This document shows, one piece after another, positions 8,549 to 15,827 of a DNA stretch of 64,000 bases (within the stretch, counting starts at the first letter, position 1; the number at the start of each line of letters is the position of its first letter). This DNA comes from Kingella denitrificans ATCC 33394 (GTDB lineage Bacteria > Pseudomonadota > Gammaproteobacteria > Burkholderiales > Neisseriaceae). Where the stretch lies: the NCBI RefSeq assembly GCF_000190695.1, contig NZ_GL870929.1, positions 1,232,203 to 1,296,202 of the forward strand, read 5' to 3'. The notes beneath the pieces were generated by a model that saw only the letters and a program-made list of their open reading frames with translations, was not told the origin of the DNA and did no database searches. A program made the position numbers and the translations under genes.

Positions 8549-9151
8549 CTATGCCAAATCGAAGCAGTCGGACAGGGAAAAATTGGGCAGGTGGAACCCG
8601 AGTTCCGCTTCCATCAGCCGACCGCACGTTTCGTCCCAAAAAAGCCCTGCTGTATTGTCGTCCAGAGCGGCGGGGTCTGTGCGGCGGACGATTTCGACAA
8701 ATTCGCTACCGATGCGTTCCTCTATGGCACAGACGGCATCATCGCCTGCGGAATCGGGCAACATCCTGCGTTCCGCAATCAGGCGGTGGATGCAGGACAA
8801 AAACCAGTGGCAGCAGACGGAAAAGGTGTGCAGGCTGCCATTGACATAGCTAATGGGTGTGCGGATGTTGTCAGACGAAATCAGGCAGACACTGCCGTCT
8901 TTTTCGCATAGAGCGAAATATCCGTCGGGCATTTTGCCGAAGCACCAATAAATGCTGCGTTCGTGGATAAGGCGGCGTTGTTGGTCAGGAAAACGGACGA
9001 ATTTCACGCCCCAAAAACGGATATCTTCCAAATGGATAAAGGGATTTTGGACGATTTGTTTAAAGCGGCTTTTTTTATCGGCCGGCAGAGCGGGTTCTAC
9101 GATAAAACCCAGCTTTTCTAGGCAGGCGATGTCTTCGGTATCCAGTTGCAT
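8549..9151 (-). CDS. SUKH-4-like immunity family protein
   Basis: 200 residues, no signal or membrane segment. 'FWGVKFVRF', 'YWCFGKMPDGYFALCEKDGS', 'YVNGSLHTFSVCCHW' and the tail 'RRTDPAALDDNTAGLFWDE' follow the pattern of SUKH-4 immunity proteins: a glycine-containing strand, an 'NSSL..F' helix and 'iDPxA…(F/W)W' near the end. Such proteins protect against polymorphic toxin effectors. GGAG lies 8 bases before the ATG. It is the last gene of the minus-strand cluster between czcD and macB; no toxin gene is visible. Family call from pattern only. Confidence 0.5.
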   Translation of the reverse strand: MQLDTEDIACLEKLGFIVEPALPADKKSRFKQIVQNPFIHLEDIRFWGVKFVRFPDQQRRLIHERSIYWCFGKMPDGYFALCEKDGSVCLISSDNIRTPISYVNGSLHTFSVCCHWFLSCIHRLIAERRMLPDSAGDDAVCAIEERIGSEFVEIVRRTDPAALDDNTAGLFWDETCGRLMEAELGFHLPNFSLSDCFDLA

Positions 9152-9187
9152 TGTGTACGCTCCGTTGTCGGGTTGTGGGGATGCGGT

Positions 9188-9517
9188 TTATGCCTGCCAC
9201 CGGATGGCAAACGTTCCACCGCGTTCGGGCTGCCAGCCTTCCGCCAAAGCGCGGCGTATGGCACGGGCAACGGTATCCGGTGTAACGGTACTGCACGGGA
9301 TGCCGCCGCGCGGCTGATTGAATGCGTTGTCATGGCGCGGTTGGTCCATGGAAACGTGCAGCGTGCCACCGCGCGGGCTTTCCGGCGCAACAGCAAATGT
9401 CAGCGGGCTACCGCAGCCGTAATCCGCCTGAATGCGCGTCGGTTTGCGCCGTATGCGCCAGCGGTAGGCCGTGCCGTCCACCACGATGCGGCGGCTGCCT
9501 TTGAACGGAATCGCCAT
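9188..9517 (-). CDS. Hypothetical protein, small basic immunity-cluster protein
   Basis: 109 residues, cytosolic by composition. It starts with 'MAIPFKGSRRIVVDGTAYRWRIRRKPT', includes 'LHVSMDQPRHDNAF' and ends with 'VTPDTVARAIRRALAEGWQPERGG…F'. This layout is seen in short uncharacterised proteins that accompany polymorphic-toxin immunity genes. It follows the disrupted gene at 9544-10146 and is 36 bases from the SUKH-4-like gene. Function unknown. Confidence 0.55.
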   Translation of the reverse strand: MAIPFKGSRRIVVDGTAYRWRIRRKPTRIQADYGCGSPLTFAVAPESPRGGTLHVSMDQPRHDNAFNQPRGGIPCSTVTPDTVARAIRRALAEGWQPERGGTFAIRWQA

Positions 9518-9543
9518 ATATTTTCCAGTATATTCAATGCTTT

Positions 9544-10146
9544 TCAGGCAGCCTGCACCTGTGGATATGCCGCCAGAAACCGCCGTTCGGCAGCGGTGTA
9601 GCCGTCAAAAATATCATCTTCGTCCCCCGCAAACGCCTACTGCCGCATCAAGCGGATAAACGCATATAAAGCAGCCTGCTCTTCGGCGTTCAGGTTCAGC
9701 CCTTCGTAAAAACCGCTGTCTTGCAAATGGGACATCAGCGCATCGGAATCCATCGGGTTGTCCTGCAATGCCCACAGCATATAGCAGGGCAAGGCAAACC
9801 GTCTGCCTGCGCCGTCCATAAAGCTCAGCGCGGAACTGGGGGAAAATGCGGCGGTGTATCCGTTACCGCAGGAAACGCGCTTCGGTGCGGCAAGGTTGCG
9901 CTCCCAAAGCACGCGCTCGTCTTGTTGGCGGGCGGCATACCGCTCTTCGTAAGGCATGTAGTCGTCAATCGCGTTGGCTTCGTAAAAGCCGATGCCGTCG
10001 CCCAATTCGGTGTCGAAAAAGGCGGCGGTAATCTGCAGGGCGAGGGTTTCGTGCTCTTCGCCCCACTGCGCCGCGCCGGTTTTGGCTTGCTGCACAATGG
10101 CGGCGGTGCGGTTTTGGCGCAAGGCGAGCTTGGTTTTGTTTTTCAT
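9544..10146 (-). pseudogene. DUF6714-like protein interrupted by an in-frame TAG
   Basis: The open part (9637-10146, 169 codons) has 'QITAAFFDTELGDGIGFYEANAIDDYM' and 'FSPSSALSFMDGAGRRFALPCYMLWAL', reminiscent of DUF6714 proteins found in immunity clusters. It stops at TAG (9637-9639). The same frame then continues for 30 more sense codons (…FDGYTAAERRFLAAYPQ…) to a TGA at 9544-9546 inside a DUS. That continuation reads like a natural C-terminus, so the TAG looks like a recent nonsense mutation. A shortened active protein is also possible. The ATG overlaps the stop of the upstream pseudogene (ATGA). Confidence 0.6.
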
Positions 10147-10431
10147 ATCGGGTGCAGGCTGCCGTCCAACAGGCGTTCGGGTTCGGGTGCGCCCCCTTCG
10201 GCAAAACTGTTTTCCTCGTCGCTCAATGTCAATTGCAAATTAATTAAATCGCGCAAATACGGCGACGGCAGCACAATTGTGCAAATCCAGCCGCAGTTCA
10301 GTATCTATCGTTTTCCCGTCCCATAAAAAGGGGCGGAATACCACCTTCAGGCTCAAATATTCGTTCAATGGTAACAAGAATGTGGCGGCAGGGCGCAGCA
10401 GTCGGGTGGAAAAGGATTGTTTGGCGGGCAT
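10143..10431 (-). pseudogene. Frameshifted small hypothetical protein (4-bp duplication)
   Basis: The ATG at 10431 opens a frame ('MPAKQSFSTRLLRPAATFLL…') that ends early at about 10240. A tandem TATC TATC at 10302-10309 (GATA GATA on the coding strand) explains this. Removing one copy joins '…FRPFLWDGKTI' to 'LNCGWICTIVLPSPYLRDL…', giving a continuous protein of about 95 residues that ends at 10143-10145. The restored stop overlaps the next ATG (ATGA), as expected for an operon. As it stands the gene is disrupted. Family not recognised. Confidence 0.6.
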
Positions 10432-10449
10432 ATTACTTTCCTTCGTGTT

Positions 10450-10899
10450 TCATCGGCGGTAGCTGACGACAACCGCCGTGCCACCGTCTTGTTTTTGGTA
10501 ATACGCACCTGCGCTGCCCCACGTGAAGCGGCGGCATTTGCCTGCGGCCGATGTTTGAACGGTGCAGGGCTCGCTGCCGAGCTGCCGGTCCAGCCAGCGG
10601 TCGAATTCTTGCCGCCGTTGTAGTTCGCGCGCTTCCGTCCACGTTTCCCAGCTGTTGTCTTCGCCTGCCGGGCAGAAAAATACGGACACGCTGTCCAGCC
10701 GCTGCTGTTCAAATCGTGCAGCAACGGTATATTGCTGGAATTTATCGGCAAACAACAGTCCAAAATGGACGGTTCCAGTGCACGGGCACAGCGGGTGGAC
10801 GTGGGGATACAGGGTGGCCAAGTCGGCCAATACGGTGTGCGCGGCGATGGTGTTGCCGTCCGGCAGGGTAATGCTGCCGTTTTCGGGGTTTAGCTTCAT
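10450..10899 (-). CDS. Hypothetical protein of the immunity-type cluster
   Basis: 149 residues, soluble. It begins 'MKLNPENGSITLPDGNTI', has a cysteine-rich stretch 'HPLCPCTGTVHF' and ends with 'FTWGSAGAYYQKQDGGTAVVVSYRR'. The 'WG…Y….GG….V.Y' ending recurs in uncharacterised proteins next to polymorphic-toxin loci. The ATG at 10899 is taken because the upstream frame extension is DUS-derived. It ends 18 bases before the next gene on the strand. Role unknown. Confidence 0.55.
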   Translation of the reverse strand: MKLNPENGSITLPDGNTIAAHTVLADLATLYPHVHPLCPCTGTVHFGLLFADKFQQYTVAARFEQQRLDSVSVFFCPAGEDNSWETWTEARELQRRQEFDRWLDRQLGSEPCTVQTSAAGKCRRFTWGSAGAYYQKQDGGTAVVVSYRR

Positions 10900-10966
10900 T
10901 TTCGGGATTCCGATTTGGTGTGCAGGCTGCTTTTTTTGTCGGCCCGAAACGCGCTCTGCCGCCCTG

Positions 10967-11371
10967 TTATGCCAGCACGCCTTGCCCCTCTGCGGCAGCA
11001 AACGCTTCGTCCAGCGCCTGCCGCATGGCTTCAGGCAGCCTGCACCCAATGTTTTCGCGGCGGTAGCGGTCGCGGCACAGCCCGAGTTCCGTGCTGTGGC
11101 GGCGGTGCACTATCGCGCTTTGCAGCAGTATCAGCAGGGCGGCGGTATAGGCGGCGGCTTGGTCGGGGCGTGAAGCGGCATAATCCAGCACTTCGGACGG
11201 AAAATAGGCCGTACATTGTTCGGCGGTGAGACAGCCGTTCTGCCGTTCCACCACCTGCCGCAGCACGCGCAGGTTTTCGGCACGTTCACCGTCAAAAGCG
11301 GACAGAGCGGCAATTTGGGCAACGGCGGCGCGGCCGTGCTCGGCAAGATAGGGAAACAGGGGTGGGTTCAT
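10967..11371 (-). CDS. Hypothetical protein of the immunity-type cluster
   Basis: 134 residues, predicted all-helical and soluble ('MNPPLFPYLAEHGRAAVAQIAALSAF…'). No recognised domain. The ATG at 11371 directly follows a king3DUS/simDUS junction (TGCAGGCTGCCTGAA), and the longer upstream frame runs into a Correia-like remnant. It lies between the SMI1/KNR4 gene and the 149-residue protein on the same strand, so it is probably part of the same transcription unit. Confidence 0.5.
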   Translation of the reverse strand: MNPPLFPYLAEHGRAAVAQIAALSAFDGERAENLRVLRQVVERQNGCLTAEQCTAYFPSEVLDYAASRPDQAAAYTAALLILLQSAIVHRRHSTELGLCRDRYRRENIGCRLPEAMRQALDEAFAAAEGQGVLA

Positions 11372-11395
11372 GTGCAGGCTGCCTGAAATGGGTTG

Positions 11396-11461
11396 GAGCG
11401 GATTAAAATCACAATGCTGCTGCATTTGCCCGTTTTGCATCCTTTTATTTTTATCCGCTAT
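11396..11461 (-). mobile_element. Degenerate Correia-like element remnant
   Basis: Read on the minus strand it begins ATAGCGGATAAAAATAAAAG and ends CATTGTGATTTTAATCCGCT, which are diverged versions of both Correia arms. Most of the core is missing. It supplies the last codons and the stop of the SMI1/KNR4-like gene. Confidence 0.55.
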
Positions 11462-12497
11462 TTTTATCGGGCGGCAGGATTTGAACAACTGCTTGCGTGC
11501 CGCCGTTTTCAAACCACAGCCGCAGATTGGGGGCAAGCTGTTGCAGGGCGGCCAACCGTTCTTTGAACGGGGCGAGCGAATCATCCAGCCAGTAATCGGG
11601 GTCGCTGCCGACATTAGGATAGATGTACTGCTGCACGTTGCGCAAATAATGCAGCGCGTTGCTTATCCGCTTGTCCTGTTTCCAATTCAAGGCTTTCAGC
11701 GCGGCATAAACGGGGCTGCCCTGCGCGGGTGGCGGGGCGATTTCCAAATGCAGCGTTCCGTTTACGCATTCCCTTTCGGGCGGCGGCGCGTATTCGCGTT
11801 CCGCCTGATAGGGGAAACTTTCGCCGCTGCGCGCAAACCCAGGCTGCCGCGACAGGATTTGTTCGACTTCGCGGCGGGAAAGCAGCCCGGTTTCGCGTTC
11901 CCCGCCTGTTTCAAAAATTTGCTGTTCCCGCCAAAAAATGTCTGCCAGCAGGTTTTCCTGAGCGGCGGCGAGATAGGGGCGGTGGGTGGCGGAATAGGCG
12001 GCAAGCTGCCCCTGCCATCCGTCCGCCGTCCAAAGCGAGGTGTCGGGGTTCATGTGCGCGACGCTTTCCAGCAGGGCGCGCAGCAGGAAGGCTTGCAGGT
12101 TGTCTGCCAAAATATCGGCTTGGTCGCAATCGTGCCACAGCAGGACGACGGGCGGTTCGGCTTCGGGCGCGGAACGGTCGTAAAAAAAGCAGTACAAATC
12201 GCCCGCGCCGTTTTGGGCGAAGGGGGCGAACAGGTAGTCTTCGCGCACGTCCCAACAGCTGTCGGGGTCGTGCTGGCTGTCGAGTTCTTCGGCAATGCGG
12301 CTGCCGTCTATCAGCTCGAAATCGTCGCCGTAAAGCAGCAGCGGCGGACGGGCTTGAAGTTTGGGAAATTCTTGCGTGAACCAGCCTGCGCCTATTTGGC
12401 CGAAATCTAAAAAACCGTTTTGCGCCATTTGAAGGTAAAGCGGCGGATAAGCGAAGCGGTGTCGGGTTTCGAAGGTTCGGAGGGTTTTTAGGTTCAT
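11451..12497 (-). CDS. SMI1/KNR4 (SUKH-1)-like protein
   Basis: 348 residues, soluble. The N-terminal part ('RFAYPPLYLQMAQNGFLDFG', later 'FELIDGSRIAEEL' and 'DLYCFFYD…PVVLLWHDCDQADILADNLQAFL') follows the SMI1/KNR4 fold pattern: a 'P..Y…..NG' helix, a glycine strand and a hydrophobic 'F..L' helix. The C-terminal half ('LNWKQDKRISNALHYLRNVQQ') is of unknown type. Members act as immunity or peptide-binding proteins. It is the first gene of the cluster after czcD. Its last codons NSG-stop come from a Correia-like remnant. Confidence 0.65.
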   Translation of the reverse strand: MNLKTLRTFETRHRFAYPPLYLQMAQNGFLDFGQIGAGWFTQEFPKLQARPPLLLYGDDFELIDGSRIAEELDSQHDPDSCWDVREDYLFAPFAQNGAGDLYCFFYDRSAPEAEPPVVLLWHDCDQADILADNLQAFLLRALLESVAHMNPDTSLWTADGWQGQLAAYSATHRPYLAAAQENLLADIFWREQQIFETGGERETGLLSRREVEQILSRQPGFARSGESFPYQAEREYAPPPERECVNGTLHLEIAPPPAQGSPVYAALKALNWKQDKRISNALHYLRNVQQYIYPNVGSDPDYWLDDSLAPFKERLAALQQLAPNLRLWFENGGTQAVVQILPPDKNSG

Positions 12498-12555
12498 ACT
12501 CGTCCTTTGAGCAAATCAATCGGGTGCAGGCTGCTTTCCAGGCTACCTGAAAATG

Positions 12556-13518
12556 CTAATGTTCATGCGCGTGTCCGTGTTCGTGGCCGCATTCATGCGC
12601 CGTCTGCTCGCACGCTTGGCAGCACGCTTCGCCGCCGTCGGCTGGTTCTGTTTGCACGGTGATGTGGCCGATGCCGTGCGCCCGAACGGCAGCCTGCACC
12701 TGTTTGACCAGCGCATCTGCCTCCGCCACGGTCAGGCCGCTGTGCACGATCACATGGCAGGACATGGCGTGTTTTTTGCTGGTAATCGTCCAGGCGTGCA
12801 AATCGTGCACGCCCAATATACCGTTGATTTTCTGTATGTCTTCGGCAATTTTCACCAAATCCGTGCCTTTGGGCGCACCTTCCATCAGGATGTGCAGGCT
12901 GCCTGAAAGCACGCCCCAGCCGCTTTTGCCAATCAGCAGCGCCACCGCCGCGCTGGCCGCCAAGTCCGCCCAGTTCCAGCCGTAAAACTGTATCAGCAGG
13001 CCGGCCGCCACCGCCGCCACCGAGCCGAGCAAGTCGCCGATAACGTGCAGGAACGCGCCGCGCATATTCAAATTATCCTTCTCACCGCGCAGCATATACC
13101 ACGCGACAAATAGGTTCACCAACAGCCCAATCACGGCCACCGCCAGCATCGCACCGCCCGCCACGGGTACGGGTTTGAAGGCGCGGATAACGGCTTCGAC
13201 CACAATCCACGCCGCCATTACCACCAGCGTGAGGCCGTTGAGCGCGGCGGCCAAGATTTCCACGCGCTGGTAGCCGTAGCTTTTTTGCGAGTTGGCGGCC
13301 TTTTCCGCCCATTTGAAGGCGAACAGGGCGAGGGCGAGCGAGGCGGCATCGGAAAACATGTGCCCCGCGTCCGACAAGAGCGCGAGGCTGCCGCTAAGCC
13401 AGCCTGCCGCCGCTTCCACCAGCATAAAACCGCCAATCACGGCCAGCGACACGCGCAGGATGCGGGTGTTGGTGCTGTGGGCGTGGGCATGGTTGTGTTC
13501 GTGGGTGTGGAAAGACAT
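12556..13518 (-). CDS. czcD: Cation diffusion facilitator, zinc/cadmium/cobalt exporter
   Basis: 320 residues with six membrane helices. Metal-site residues are visible in TM2 ('SDAGHMFSDA') and TM5 ('HVIGDLLGS'). His-rich ends (HTHEHNHAHAH at the start; CxxC and HEHGHAHEH at the end) and a cytosolic CDF dimer domain ('GVHDLHAWTITSKKHAMSCHV') complete the CzcD/ZitB type. It exchanges Zn2+ and similar ions for protons across the inner membrane. The gene lies between the immunity-type cluster and macA on the same strand. Confidence 0.92.
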   Translation of the reverse strand: MSFHTHEHNHAHAHSTNTRILRVSLAVIGGFMLVEAAAGWLSGSLALLSDAGHMFSDAASLALALFAFKWAEKAANSQKSYGYQRVEILAAALNGLTLVVMAAWIVVEAVIRAFKPVPVAGGAMLAVAVIGLLVNLFVAWYMLRGEKDNLNMRGAFLHVIGDLLGSVAAVAAGLLIQFYGWNWADLAASAAVALLIGKSGWGVLSGSLHILMEGAPKGTDLVKIAEDIQKINGILGVHDLHAWTITSKKHAMSCHVIVHSGLTVAEADALVKQVQAAVRAHGIGHITVQTEPADGGEACCQACEQTAHECGHEHGHAHEH

Positions 13519-13566
13519 GATGTTTCCTTAATGTTTAAGTGCAGGCTGCTTTTTGCCGCCGCAACG

Positions 13567-13887
13567 CTATGTTTTGCCGTCCAAATACGACCAAATCCCC
13601 GCCAAAAGCAGCAAGACCGCTATCAGCCAAAGCATCTGCCCGACCACTTCCGCCGAATCGGTGGAAATGGTGCGCCAGTCCAAAAGCTGCGAATTACTGT
13701 AACGCTCCACGCGCAGCAGCCCTAAGCTCAATATCGGCACGACCACGCAGGCGGTGCGGTAGAAAAACCACTGTTCCGTTTCGGTTTCACCGCCCCACGA
13801 CCACCACTCCAGCAACCCATACAGCAGAAAGGCAAACAGGCGCAAAACAGCGTGCAACAAGGTTTCCAGCATATACGGGTGCTCCAT
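13567..13887 (-). CDS. Hypothetical membrane protein
   Basis: 106 residues with three likely membrane segments (about residues 8-24, 43-58 and 82-100) separated by short polar loops. No family recognised. A second ATG five codons in (13872) is an alternative start. It lies between macA and czcD on the same strand; a tail-to-tail DUS pair at about 13976-14024 separates it from macA. Confidence 0.5.
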   Translation of the reverse strand: MEHPYMLETLLHAVLRLFAFLLYGLLEWWSWGGETETEQWFFYRTACVVVPILSLGLLRVERYSNSQLLDWRTISTDSAEVVGQMLWLIAVLLLLAGIWSYLDGKT

Positions 13888-14051
13888 TTATCCAGCGCAG
13901 AAAAAAGCATTTCGGCCAACCATGTTTTTGTACATTTCGCCGCCGGTTTGCCGTGCCTCCTATCCCCTTTTTGAGTGCAGGCTGCTTTTACCGCGTTTCC
14001 GAACGTTCAAAAGCAGCCTGCACCTTCAAAATGCCGGGCATTCAGCCGTTT

Positions 14052-15224
14052 TTAGCGCGGTCCGGGGCCCATGCTTTTCTGCATGGCTTCGGCTTTTTCG
14101 CCCGCACCCATTTCCGACATCACCACTTTGTCGCCCTCTGCCAAGCCTGATTTGATTTCAATGTTCATGCTGTCTTTCAGGCCGGTTTGCACTTCTTTTT
14201 CCACCACCTGGTTGCCAGCGGTCAATACGCGCACATATTTTTTGCCGTCGCGCGCCTTCACCGCCACGTTCGGCACCATCAGAACATTACGCGCCGAATT
14301 GATTTCAATGGTATTTTGCGTCGTCATACCGATGGCCAGCTTGTGGTTGGAATTGTCCACAATCGCGCGGGCAAAATAATAAATCGCGCTGGACGTGGTG
14401 TCGGTGGATTTGCTGTACGAACCTTTGGACATGGTGGTCAAACCCGGGTCGATGCTGTCCAAAGTCGCGCTAATCGGGTTATCCGGCTCGGACAAAATCG
14501 TGAAGCTGATTTTCTGCCCCGCGCGCACCTTGGTAATATCGCCTTCCGCAATCTGCATTTTATTGGTCATGCTGCCCAAATTAGCAATCTGCACCACCGT
14601 GGGCGAAGTCTGGCTCGCGTTAATCGTCTGCCCCTGCTCCACCACCAAGGCCACCACCGTGCCGTCCACGGGCGCGGTGATGCGCGTGTAGCCCAAATCT
14701 TTTTCCGCCGTGTTAATCGCAATCTGCGTTTGCTTGATGGACGATTGCAATTCGCGGATTTTGGCGCGGTTGGTCGCCAAACTGTCTTCCGTTGCCTCGA
14801 ATTCTTCTTTAGATACGGCATCTGCATTGGCCAAGGTTTTATAGCGGTCGTATTTGCGCTGCGCGATTTTCAACGCCACCTGCGCCGAAGCCAGTTGCGC
14901 CCGATAGGTTTCCAACTGCGCTTTTTTCGTATTGACTTCATTCACTTGGGTCACATTATCGATTTCCGCAATCAAATCGCCCGCCTTCACTTCGTCGCCG
15001 ATTTGCACGTGCATTTTCTTAATTTGCCCGGAAACCTGCGCGCCCACGTCCACCAAATTGGTGGCGGCAATTTCACCGGTGGCCGAAACCGTTTGGCTGA
15101 TGTCGCCGCGTTTCACCGTTTCCGTGATATACGACACTTCTTCTTTGGGCTGGAAATACATCCATCCGCCCCAGGCCGCCGCCGCGATAACGGCCGCAAT
15201 CACTATCCATTTCAATATTTTCAT
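14052..15224 (-). CDS. macA: Periplasmic adaptor protein MacA
   Basis: 390 residues: an N-terminal membrane anchor ('ILKWIVIAAVIAAAAWGGWMYF'), a barrel-sandwich/lipoyl half-motif ('VDVGAQVSGQIKKMHVQIGDEVKAGDLIAEID'), a coiled-coil hairpin (about residues 95-165), the second lipoyl half ('ITAPVDGTVVALVVEQGQTI') and beta-barrel and membrane-proximal domains. It bridges MacB to the outer-membrane channel. The ATG at 15224 starts the anchor directly. Transcription runs toward macB, but the two are split by czcD, a membrane-protein gene and the immunity-type cluster. Confidence 0.92.
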   Translation of the reverse strand: MKILKWIVIAAVIAAAAWGGWMYFQPKEEVSYITETVKRGDISQTVSATGEIAATNLVDVGAQVSGQIKKMHVQIGDEVKAGDLIAEIDNVTQVNEVNTKKAQLETYRAQLASAQVALKIAQRKYDRYKTLANADAVSKEEFEATEDSLATNRAKIRELQSSIKQTQIAINTAEKDLGYTRITAPVDGTVVALVVEQGQTINASQTSPTVVQIANLGSMTNKMQIAEGDITKVRAGQKISFTILSEPDNPISATLDSIDPGLTTMSKGSYSKSTDTTSSAIYYFARAIVDNSNHKLAIGMTTQNTIEINSARNVLMVPNVAVKARDGKKYVRVLTAGNQVVEKEVQTGLKDSMNIEIKSGLAEGDKVVMSEMGAGEKAEAMQKSMGPGPR

Positions 15225-15457
15225 GTGTGAGAACACCTTTAAATAAAAGTCAATCGTTTGAAATACGCCATAATAACGTATTTCAGTGCCAAAACCAATG
15301 CGGACACGGCGCATTAAATCAAATAAAATTATTATAAATCAAAATATTAAAATATATTCATTTACAAATTTTGGTATTTTTTGGGCGTAAATTACATTTT
15401 CATGCGCCGCCCGAACCCATCAAAATCACTTTTTTCTGCCATCAATACAAAAAACGC
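15225..15457. other. AT-rich intergenic region upstream of macA and the tRNA pair
   Basis: No gene is visible. The stretch is much more AT-rich than its surroundings (for example 15310-15370) and presumably holds the divergent macA promoter, but no clear -35/-10 pair stands out on the minus strand. Confidence 0.4.
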
Positions 15458-15486
15458 TTGCATTCAAACAAATTCTTTGGTTTAAT
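15458..15486 (+). promoter_or_regulatory. Sigma-70-type promoter for the tRNA-Val/tRNA-Asp pair
   Basis: TTGCAT, 17 bases, TTTAAT. The tRNA-Val gene begins 17 bases after the -10 box, consistent with a short leader. Confidence 0.6.
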
Positions 15487-15503
15487 ACTGCCTTTCCCAA
15501 TAC

Positions 15504-15579
15504 GGGTGATTAGCTCAGTTGGTAGAGCGTCTGCCTTACAAGCAGAATGTCGGCGGTTCGACTCCGTCATCACCCACCA
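15504..15579 (+). tRNA. tRNA-Val (anticodon TAC)
   Basis: A full cloverleaf: acceptor GGGTGAT/ATCACCC, D-loop AGCTCAGTTGGTAGAGC, anticodon loop with TAC, T-arm GGTTCGACTCC and encoded CCA. Confidence 0.97.
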
Positions 15580-15615
15580 GTTTTAAACCGGTTGCTTTAA
15601 CGGCAGTCGGTTTGC

Positions 15616-15692
15616 GCGGTGGTAGCTCAGTTGGTTAGAGTACCGGCCTGTCACGCCGGTGGTCGCGGGTTCGAGCCCCGTCCACCGCGCCA
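15616..15692 (+). tRNA. tRNA-Asp (anticodon GTC)
   Basis: Acceptor GCGGTGG/CCACCGC, anticodon stem CCGGC/GCCGG around CTGTCAC, T-arm GGTTCGAGCCC and encoded CCA. Thirty-six bases after tRNA-Val and probably co-transcribed. Confidence 0.97.
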
Positions 15693-15768
15693 ATCACCTT
15701 TTCACACAAACTCTTTGGTTCGCTGAAGAGTTATTTTTTTGCCTATGGCTTTTATCTTCATCCATAAA

Positions 15769-15813
15769 AGTGCAGGCTGCTTTTGAAACATATTCCAAAA
15801 GCAGCCTGCACTT
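15769..15813. terminator. Tail-to-tail king3DUS pair
   Basis: TGCAGGCTGCTTTT and AAAAGCAGCCTGCA flank a short spacer between the tRNA pair and the convergent asd gene. The stem could end transcription from either side. Confidence 0.5.
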
Positions 15814-15827
15814 TATTCAGGACAACA

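Noticed and set aside
9146..9601. Plus-strand ORF across the immunity-type cluster
   Set aside because: Opposite strand to two genes with ribosome sites; contains DUS-derived residues and no recognisable domain.
15500..15700. tRNA pair as an integration site for an island
   Set aside because: No integrase gene and no repeated tRNA 3' end were found in the following sequence.
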